This document shows, one piece after another, positions 58,138 to 64,000 of a DNA stretch of 64,000 nucleotides. How positions within the stretch are numbered: the first letter of the stretch is position 1; each line of letters begins with the position of its first letter. The translations under genes were made by a program, and so were the position numbers. The notes beneath the pieces were generated by a model that made no database searches, was not told the origin of the DNA, and saw only the letters and a program-made list of their open reading frames with translations. Location of the stretch: IMG/VR virus record IMGVR_UViG_3300044712_001906, positions 1 to 64,000 of that record; one strand, 5' to 3'. The DNA comes from a virus.

Positions 58138-61100
58138 TCACGTGGCGAAGCGCCCGTCGTCGAGCTGGCGGACCTGGCCGTTGTCGACAAGGACCGCCAG
58201 GATGTCGCCGACGTCGGCTGCGGGCGCCTGCGCGAAGGTGGCGGCCAGCGCTTCGAGCGTGAGCGGCGCGGCCGCCGTAGCTAGGACCGCTCGAACTGCG
58301 CGGACGCGCTCGAGGACGGACGACGGCCACGGTGCCGAGGACGCAGGGCTCGGTGCCGGCGCGGCCTCGTCGTCCTGGGTCTCTTCCTCAGCCGCGGGCG
58401 CTGCGTCCTCGGTGGCCGCGGCGCCGCGCTGGAAGTCGGGGCGCAGCCAGCGGACGAGGCCGCGCTTCTCCTCCTCGACCCGCTCGGCGTTCAGTGCCAC
58501 GAGGCGCTCGAGGATCTCCTCGCCGGTGAGCGTGGTCGGCCAGCCGTAGGCGTCGAAGACTGCGGCGTCGAGATCGTCGTGGAGCTTCAGCAGGATCGAG
58601 CAGAGGCCCTGCTCGTGGACCTTCTTCTCCTTGGCCGTCAGGGCTTCGCCGCTCCGGAGCTTCTCGAGCACGTTGTACATGTTGGTGAGGGTCAGGTCCG
58701 GGTGCGCGGCCTGCTGGCGCTTGCGGTGGGCGTCGAGGGCCTCGGCGAGCTCGCGGATTCGGGCCTGCTGGGGCTCGGTCGCGGCGGGGAAGGGGAAGGG
58801 GTCGAAGCAACGACTCTTGGCGTAGACAGGATCGTCGCCGACTCCCAGTCGGCCGCCTGCGGCGATCGACCAGAGTATGTGTGGTCGGCCGCACAGGTTG
58901 CCCAGCACGAAGGCGTCGTCGGAGGCGACGACAACGTTCTTGTGCACACAGAGATAGGCAGACTCAATGAACTGAAAGATGCGGTGCTTCGCGGTCTCGG
59001 TCGTGGCCATGTACCGCCGGAGGCCGGAGAGTGCCCGTCGGAGTTCGGGTCGTTCCCATCCAAAGCGCCACCATAACTCGCGAATCGTCTTGCGACGGTT
59101 CTCCTTGCGCTCCGGCAGGACGTGATCCACAAGATGCTGGAGTGCACTCGCGTTCGCCTGCCGCGCCGCGTTTTCGGACATCCCCGAGAAGTCGATCACA
59201 TACTGCTCGCGGCACTTCTGGAGGAGGTCCCGACCGCCAAGGAACGGTCGTATCACCCGGCCATCGCCCGCCGCTCGGAGGGCGCTGGCAACGCCAGGTT
59301 CAACGATGAATCCGGCGCCGTGCAACGCGACGCCGTTCGCCGCGCATCCCGAGTTGGCGCGAAGGGGCATCGCGGCAGCCACGTTGGCCCCCGCCGAGAG
59401 ATCAGCGTGGACGCAGTCGACCGCGCGCGGCTGAAGGATCACTGTGGATGCCCCTGCCTCGTCATGCTGTCTGCCCTCCGAGACGACCCGCAGCAGCATT
59501 GCTGGCCCGGTGTTGGCGTCGGCGCATGTCATGGCGACGCGCACATCGGCACCATCGGTGCTGTCGACCCAAGGATGGTTCGGGACGGCCCACGCAATCC
59601 TGACCCCTGCCTCGATCTGCCGCACCAACACGCGCCGGTTGAACGTCTGCGTGATGCTGTTGGTGGTGATGAAGCCGAACCGGCGGAGCTTGCCGGCCGA
59701 GACCAGGTTGCCGGCCTCGTTCCACCAGTACATGACGAAGTCGGCGTTGTCCTCGACCTCGCCTGACCACGCCCGACGGAGGGCGTCCACGTAGCCGTCC
59801 CCGAGCGCTGCTCGCATGCGCTTCGTGCCCAGGAACGGCGGGTTGCTGACGACGTAGGCCGCGTCTGGCCACTCCGCCTTTCTCGCGTTGACGTACCTGT
59901 AGAGCGGCTTCCGCGCCGTCTCGTCCGGCACCTGCTTGCCGGTCACGGGATGGGTCTTGGTGGTCTCGCCATCCCACACCGTGACCGGCTTCCCATCCTC
60001 CCCAACCACCACCTCCTCCGCGTCGTAGGCCAGCACGGCGTCCCTGCACTCGATGTTCTTGAAGTCTCGCAGCACCGGCTCGGTGACCTGGACGCGGCCG
60101 AGCGTGCGGAAGTGCCACTGCAGGTAGCCGATCCAGAGCACGAGCTCGGCGATCGCCGCCGCGCGGGGGTTCTTCTCGATGCCGAGGAACTGGTGCGGGT
60201 CGACCGTCTGGCCCCGCAGCTCAAGCGTCTCCTGGGCCGCATCGAGGTCAGCGAGCGCCTCGAGCACCTCGCCCTCGAGCCGCTTCATGTGCTCGAGGGT
60301 GACGTAGAGGAAGTTCCCCGTCCCGCAGGCCGGGTCGAGGACGCGGAGGCTCGTGAGCTCCCGGCGGAAGTCGGAGATGAGCTTGACCGCCTCCTCCTGC
60401 TTCTTCCCGGCGGCGCGAAACGTCTTAGCCTTCGTGCCCTTGAGCGCGAGCGCCGCCGCCTTGACGGACTGCCACTCCTCGCGCAGCGGCTCGATGACGG
60501 TCGGGAAGACGAGTCGCTCCACATACGCGCGCGGGGTGAAGTGGGCGCCGAGGGCGTGGCGCTCGGCCGGGTCGAGGGCGCGCTCGAGGAGCGTCCCGAA
60601 AATGGCCGGCTCGACATGGCTCCAGTCGGTCCGGGCCGCGTCGATGAGTAGATCGATCTGTGGGGTCGAGAGCTGGATGGCCGTCGCATCCTTGAAGAAG
60701 CGCCCGTTGAACCGCAGGAGCTTCGTCCGGAGGGACGGCGAGAAGCCGCCGCGATCCATCTCGTGCCAGAGCGACTCGAGCATGCTCGCGAGGGCCGCGG
60801 GCTCCGAGCGCATGTCCGTCAGGAGCTTGGTGAAGCTGTCCTTCGGGATGAGCCCGACGTCCTCGGCGAACATCGTGAAGAGGCACCGCATGAGGAAGTC
60901 GGCCACGAGCTGCGGGTGATGCCGCGCCGCCTCGAGCGACTTGGCGAGGGCCGCGAGGCGTGCGGCGATCTTCTGGGTCACCTCGGCGGCGTAGCGGCCC
61001 GGGTCGAGCGTCATCGGCTCGGTCCAGACGCGTCGCAGTCGGTTCGCGATGGCGGGGTCGGCGAGATCCTCGAGGGCGAAGCGGTGCGAGCGGGCGTCGG

Positions 61101-61644
61101 GGAAGGGGAGGTAGGCCTTCCCGTCGCGCGCGAAGTTCGCAAAGAGGGCGAACGAGTGCCCGACGTCGACGACGATCAAGAACGGCGGCCACTCCGGCAG
61201 CGCGCGGGCGTAGCGCTCGGCCTGGGCGCGGGCGCGGTCCATCGCGGCCGTCCACCACGCGGTGCCACGCACCGCGGTGCCGATGCGGCGGGTGCCTGCG
61301 GCCGGCGATGAGCCGCCGAGGAGATCGAGCTGCTCGGCGTCCTCGGCCTGGCCGGCCTGGGTCCCTTGCTTCGCCTCGAGCACGAAGCAGTCCGCCTTGT
61401 AGAGGTCGATCCAACCGCGGCTAGTGGTTCCGTCGCCGTTCTGGAAGGTCACCGCCTTCTCGAAGACGTACCGGTTCTTCGCCTCGTCCTGCTTGGTCGC
61501 GTCGGGGTGCGCGATGTCGAGGAGCGTGCAGAGCTCCGTGAGAAACGACACGTAGTTGGCCCGCTCGGCGCCGCCTGAGGCTCGCCATTTGGCGATGAAG
61601 GCGTCGATGGTCGCGCGTTGCCCTGCGGTGTCTGCCTCCGACAT
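58138..61644 (-). CDS. Type IIG restriction-modification enzyme (fused nuclease-methyltransferase)
   Basis: A single 1168-residue polypeptide. Residues 80 to 92 (IDLYKADCFVLEAKQ) give the D-X9-E-x-K pattern of an MmeI-type PD-(D/E)XK nuclease. A helical linker follows. The methyltransferase domain has motif I DPACGTGNFL near residue 435 and motif IV NPPF near 600. The C-terminal part (about 750 to 1000) should be target recognition, and a final helical region follows. A strong ribosome binding site (CAGGAGGA) and a candidate own promoter precede the ATG. It stands inside the late operon, between phosphoesterase and portal. It could modify phage DNA or act against rivals. Confidence 0.82.
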   Translation of the reverse strand: MSEADTAGQRATIDAFIAKWRASGGAERANYVSFLTELCTLLDIAHPDATKQDEAKNRYVFEKAVTFQNGDGTTSRGWIDLYKADCFVLEAKQGTQAGQAEDAEQLDLLGGSSPAAGTRRIGTAVRGTAWWTAAMDRARAQAERYARALPEWPPFLIVVDVGHSFALFANFARDGKAYLPFPDARSHRFALEDLADPAIANRLRRVWTEPMTLDPGRYAAEVTQKIAARLAALAKSLEAARHHPQLVADFLMRCLFTMFAEDVGLIPKDSFTKLLTDMRSEPAALASMLESLWHEMDRGGFSPSLRTKLLRFNGRFFKDATAIQLSTPQIDLLIDAARTDWSHVEPAIFGTLLERALDPAERHALGAHFTPRAYVERLVFPTVIEPLREEWQSVKAAALALKGTKAKTFRAAGKKQEEAVKLISDFRRELTSLRVLDPACGTGNFLYVTLEHMKRLEGEVLEALADLDAAQETLELRGQTVDPHQFLGIEKNPRAAAIAELVLWIGYLQWHFRTLGRVQVTEPVLRDFKNIECRDAVLAYDAEEVVVGEDGKPVTVWDGETTKTHPVTGKQVPDETARKPLYRYVNARKAEWPDAAYVVSNPPFLGTKRMRAALGDGYVDALRRAWSGEVEDNADFVMYWWNEAGNLVSAGKLRRFGFITTNSITQTFNRRVLVRQIEAGVRIAWAVPNHPWVDSTDGADVRVAMTCADANTGPAMLLRVVSEGRQHDEAGASTVILQPRAVDCVHADLSAGANVAAAMPLRANSGCAANGVALHGAGFIVEPGVASALRAAGDGRVIRPFLGGRDLLQKCREQYVIDFSGMSENAARQANASALQHLVDHVLPERKENRRKTIRELWWRFGWERPELRRALSGLRRYMATTETAKHRIFQFIESAYLCVHKNVVVASDDAFVLGNLCGRPHILWSIAAGGRLGVGDDPVYAKSRCFDPFPFPAATEPQQARIRELAEALDAHRKRQQAAHPDLTLTNMYNVLEKLRSGEALTAKEKKVHEQGLCSILLKLHDDLDAAVFDAYGWPTTLTGEEILERLVALNAERVEEEKRGLVRWLRPDFQRGAAATEDAAPAAEEETQDDEAAPAPSPASSAPWPSSVLERVRAVRAVLATAAAPLTLEALAATFAQAPAADVGDILAVLVDNGQVRQLDDGRFAT

Positions 61645-61668
61645 GTAGCGTCCTCCTGAGAGCGGAGA

Positions 61669-61698
61669 ACGCTAACCCGGCGTTCGATCGCCGCGCAA
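61669..61698 (-). promoter_or_regulatory. Weak candidate promoter of the type IIG gene
   Basis: On the minus strand TTGCGC (61698..61693) and TAGCGT (61674..61669) are 18 bases apart, in the 83-base gap before the ATG at 61644. The boxes are poor matches, so this is tentative. Confidence 0.3.
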
Positions 61699-61727
61699 GG
61701 GCTTGCAGGACTATCCCCCCAAGGCCG

Positions 61728-63176
61728 CTACGCCTCGAGCGGCGCGGCCAACGTGCCGACGTGCCCACGCGCGAGCGAGATACGCTCGGCCTGGAGTCCT
61801 CGCCAGCTACCCGCGAACCCGCGCGCCTTCGTCCACGCGCACGGAGCGACAGCGGTCGCCCAGCGGATGACGCGCAGCCCGCTCTTCGACGGAAGGTCGG
61901 CTGGGCTGTGCTGATGCCCGGTGCAGCAGAGGCGGTGCGTGGCCGCACCCCACTCGACCGGCCACTGCTTCGGCACGATGAGCCCGAGGTCCTTCACGGT
62001 GTGCTCGTCGCCATGGTGGAGGCAGAGGAGCGTGGAACCGACGAGGCCGCCGGGAAGGCGATCGTCGTCGAACCGATGCACGGTCACATCGTCGGCGTTG
62101 CGGTACCACGCGGCGAGCACCTCGCCGGCCCACGCCGTCGAGTGCCGGTCGTGGTTGCCCTCCCAGAGCCAGACGTCGACGGGGGCGACTTGGCGCGCGA
62201 GGTCGATCTGCTCGACCTTGTACGCGACCCATGAGCTCACTCCCTCGGCTGGCGGCGCCTCCGTGAAGAGCTGCGTGCCGGAGGTGGTAGTGCTGCCCGC
62301 CGAGTCGACGTGGATGCCATCGGAGCCGACGGGGAAGATGATGCGCTCGGGACGTCCGAAGAGCACGGCCTCGCTGAAGATCTGCCCCAGTAGGTCGAGG
62401 TAGACCCGCCGCTGAATGGCGCGGGACCACCCCGCGGCCTGCAGGTTCCAGTGCTCGTCGGTCAGCCCGAGAAGAAGTGCCCACGGGTCACGCGCCTCCC
62501 GGACCTGTAACTGCGGAGGCGCGTAGGTTGGCGCGTGCTCGGCGAGCCAGCCCAGAAGAGGCCGCACAAGCTCCTCGTGCGCGCGTCGCCACTTGTCCGC
62601 GTCCGCCTTGATCTGGTTCCACTTCTGGCGCTCGATCTGGGAGTAGATCCTGAGCTGCCTGAGCTGCCCCGCCTCCTCCAGAAGCTCCTCGTCGCCCTTC
62701 TCCGCGAGCGTCTCGGCCGACCACGGCAGCGCCTTGTGCGTGAGCCCCAGCGCGCGGCGGACGCCGTCCATGATCGCGTGCGGTAGGCCGAGCGTGCGCC
62801 CGACCTCCGTCAGCGTCGCGCCCTTCTCGGCGGCGACCTCCGAGTAGTCTCGGAAGACCTGATCCACCTGCGCGCGCGAGAGGTTGAAGGCCTTGGACAC
62901 GCCTGGCAAGCGGAAGGTGTAGGTGCCGGTGTCGGGGTCGTAGACGTAGTGCGGCGTCTCCTCGAGCACCGGAGGCGCCTCGGTGGGAGCTCCGCTTTCC
63001 CTTGTGCCGGCGCTTTGGTCACCCGGCTTTCCAGCCCCCCTGAGCTGCGGCGCGAGCGAGCGCGCCTCCTCGTAGCTGCACCCGAGCTCCCGCGCGACCT
63101 CAGCGACCCGGCGAGACCGGGCGTGACGGGCCGCCACTGCCGCTCGAGGGTGGGCGAGGGCCTCGTCGAGGGTCAC
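61728..63176 (-). CDS. Phage metallophosphoesterase with N-terminal DNA-binding-like region
   Basis: The GTG 63176 overlaps the upstream stop (GTGA) and replaces a long shadow frame. The C-terminal half (about 280 to 482) is calcineurin-like: a metal-site GNHDRH in WLWEGNHDRHSTAWAGEVLA, CLHHGDEH and GHQHSPADL. The N-terminal half has two helix-turn-helix-like stretches (SRRVAEVARELGCSYEEARS, LTEVGRTLGLPHAIM). Combined proteins of this kind are recalled from phage DNA-packaging neighbourhoods. Expected activity is on nucleic-acid ends or phosphodiesters. It could also pair with the SbcC-like ATPase as an Mre11-like partner, but that is speculative. Confidence 0.75.
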   Translation of the reverse strand: MTLDEALAHPRAAVAARHARSRRVAEVARELGCSYEEARSLAPQLRGAGKPGDQSAGTRESGAPTEAPPVLEETPHYVYDPDTGTYTFRLPGVSKAFNLSRAQVDQVFRDYSEVAAEKGATLTEVGRTLGLPHAIMDGVRRALGLTHKALPWSAETLAEKGDEELLEEAGQLRQLRIYSQIERQKWNQIKADADKWRRAHEELVRPLLGWLAEHAPTYAPPQLQVREARDPWALLLGLTDEHWNLQAAGWSRAIQRRVYLDLLGQIFSEAVLFGRPERIIFPVGSDGIHVDSAGSTTTSGTQLFTEAPPAEGVSSWVAYKVEQIDLARQVAPVDVWLWEGNHDRHSTAWAGEVLAAWYRNADDVTVHRFDDDRLPGGLVGSTLLCLHHGDEHTVKDLGLIVPKQWPVEWGAATHRLCCTGHQHSPADLPSKSGLRVIRWATAVAPCAWTKARGFAGSWRGLQAERISLARGHVGTLAAPLEA

Positions 63177-63523
63177 TCGCGCCGCTCCCACGCCTCGAGC
63201 ACCGCCTCGGTGATCTTCGCGGCCGCATCGGTGACGGCGCCCCTCGGCAGGCGGCCTCCGTGCGCGGTGAGCAGCGGCGCGAGCTCTGCTTCGGCTGCTC
63301 CGATCGCCGCGTCGAGTCGCTCCGCTCGGTCGCTTGCGGCCGCCGCGGCGTGCCGCGCGTCTTCCTCGGCGTCGGCCACGTAGGTCACCGGGCCGATGAG
63401 CCACTCCTCGCCGTCCATCGCTTCGACGCCATCGAAGTAGACCTGATCGTACCGTGGAGGGTGGCGCGTTCCTGCCGCTCGCTTGGCCGCTGGCGCGTAC
63501 TTCTCAGGGAAGCCGGGCTTCAT
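63173..63523 (-). CDS. Hypothetical phage protein (116 aa)
   Basis: The ATG 63523 overlaps the upstream stop (ATGA) and its stop overlaps the phosphoesterase GTG. The protein starts with a basic Pro-rich stretch (PGFPEKYAPAAKRAAGTRHP), then a helical Ala/Asp/Glu-rich segment (DARHAAAAASDRAERLDAAI). Its charge pattern and place ahead of the phosphoesterase recall small-terminase or accessory packaging proteins, but no family is identified. Confidence 0.55.
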   Translation of the reverse strand: MKPGFPEKYAPAAKRAAGTRHPPRYDQVYFDGVEAMDGEEWLIGPVTYVADAEEDARHAAAAASDRAERLDAAIGAAEAELAPLLTAHGGRLPRGAVTDAAAKITEAVLEAWERRE

Positions 63524-64000
63524 GGCGCCACCGCGTCCCGGACAGCGACAACGACGACAGCCACAGCCCCGGTGACGACGACGGACAGCGTCGCCACGAA
63601 CCACGGCCTCTCGACGAGCGGGACCTTCCTCGCCGGCGGCGCCTGTACCGTCCCGGGCAGCTTGAGCAGCTCGGCGATGGTGTCGTCGCGGGCCTCGAGC
63701 AGCGAGGCGCAGGTCTTGCGCTCGGCCGCCAGTTCGTCGCGGGCCACGCCCAGGTCGATGCGGCACCGCGGGAGCTCGGTGCGGACGCAGAACCCGCCGC
63801 GCACGGCCTCGGGGACGGGCACGAGGAGCCCATCGCAGACCGCGGGCTCGCCCATGCGAAGCTCGTGGGACTTCTGGCACGGCAGAGGTGCCGCCGACGG
63901 CTCCGCGGCCGATGCGCGCTTTGCCGACAGGACGATGACGAGGACGGCGAGGAGCACGGCCAGAAGCAGGAGCGCCTCGACGGCCGCGCCGTTCCGTCTC
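63520..64000 (-). CDS. Two-span membrane protein, cut by the right edge (possible lysis accessory)
   Basis: The frame is open to the edge and the hydrophobic N-terminus begins upstream of the first GTG (63957), so the true start lies beyond the window. An N-terminal signal/anchor (LLLLAVLLAVLVIVLSAK) leads to a Cys-containing periplasmic stretch, a helical part (RDELAAERKTCASLLEARDD) and a C-terminal membrane span (VATLSVVVTGAVAVVVVAV). This resembles phage spanin- or holin-type lysis proteins in layout. It would place lysis genes just before the head genes. Confidence 0.5.
   Translation of the reverse strand, partial: RRNGAAVEALLLLAVLLAVLVIVLSAKRASAAEPSAAPLPCQKSHELRMGEPAVCDGLLVPVPEAVRGGFCVRTELPRCRIDLGVARDELAAERKTCASLLEARDDTIAELLKLPGTVQAPPARKVPLVERPWFVATLSVVVTGAVAVVVVAVRDAVAP

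Noticed and set aside
57975-58262. Small plus-strand ORF between portal and type IIG genes
   Set aside because: It overlaps the late-promoter-like motif and the end of the type IIG gene, and turns Arg-rich after 55 residues; no ribosome binding site.
61728-63404. Large terminase subunit
   Set aside because: Its place next to the portal suggested terminase, but the GNHD and GHQH motifs show a calcineurin-like phosphoesterase and there is no Walker A.
1-64000. Direct circular closure of the window ends
   Set aside because: Joining the ends would fuse the left-edge protein in frame to the right-edge membrane protein, which is not the ATGA-type coupling seen elsewhere, and no terminase is present. 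The window is probably a part of a longer sequence.
1-64000. CRISPR arrays, rRNA genes and insertion sequences
   Set aside because: I looked for regularly spaced repeats, rRNA-like conserved segments and transposase genes with terminal repeats and saw none.

Overview
This window is a strongly GC-rich stretch that is almost entirely phage. It carries most of a temperate, contractile-tailed (myovirus-type) bacteriophage or prophage. The likely host is a myxobacterium-like member of the Myxococcota. The host call rests on the base composition, on a secreted Cys-rich lipoprotein with a PKD-like domain at 16883..18073 of a style common in that phylum, and on PKD-like and pectate-lyase-like modules in the tail proteins. 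It is inference, because no rRNA, tRNA or core host gene is present.

Layout. Positions 1..3953 (minus strand) hold a tightly overlapped early operon: a Cro-sized first gene, a CII-like regulator, a VRR-NUC nuclease, small proteins and a replication-initiation protein that contains a perfect pentanucleotide repeat. The operon runs off the left edge. Positions 3954..4055 are a divergent promoter/operator region with a perfect inverted repeat. From 4056 to 6179 (plus) come a cI-like repressor whose C-terminal domain lacks a recognisable catalytic Ser motif, a PARP-like ART protein with a small partner (a candidate toxin-antitoxin pair), and an ImmA/IrrE metallopeptidase. A convergent pair follows at 6170..6972 (minus): an aspartic protease with a SEC-C tail and a DUF5678-like protein. 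Positions 7251..16499 (plus) are a second early operon of about 18 small genes coupled by GTGA/ATGA overlaps. It includes a recombinase-like protein, an SbcC/Rad50-like ATPase, a Xre regulator, a DUF5131 gene broken by an HNH homing endonuclease, an excisionase-like protein and a tyrosine integrase at the end.

Positions 16500..19739 look like an attachment/accessory zone: structured non-coding DNA, the lipoprotein, a zinc-ribbon protein and a DUF6173-like protein. Positions 19740..64000 are the late region, read leftward. In transcription order they hold a membrane protein cut by the window edge, a metallophosphoesterase, a type IIG restriction-modification enzyme, portal, small head proteins, a minor head protein, a 2536-residue polyvalent protein, protease, scaffold-like protein, major capsid, connectors, sheath, tube, chaperones, tape measure, baseplate hub, spike, fibre, a LysM-gp25 fusion, baseplate J and receptor-binding tail proteins. 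A two-gene plus-strand cassette (unknown protein plus PIN nuclease) interrupts the tail genes at 26827..28160.

The order late genes - int - cI|cro - replication matches a circularised or circularly permuted temperate phage map. No terminase is visible, so the genome extends beyond the window. The most interesting new signal is a two-block motif, CTTAACGCC-N7-A-N4-CCCC. It occurs three times, each time just downstream of an accessory gene and upstream of a core structural gene, and looks like a phage late promoter or activator site.
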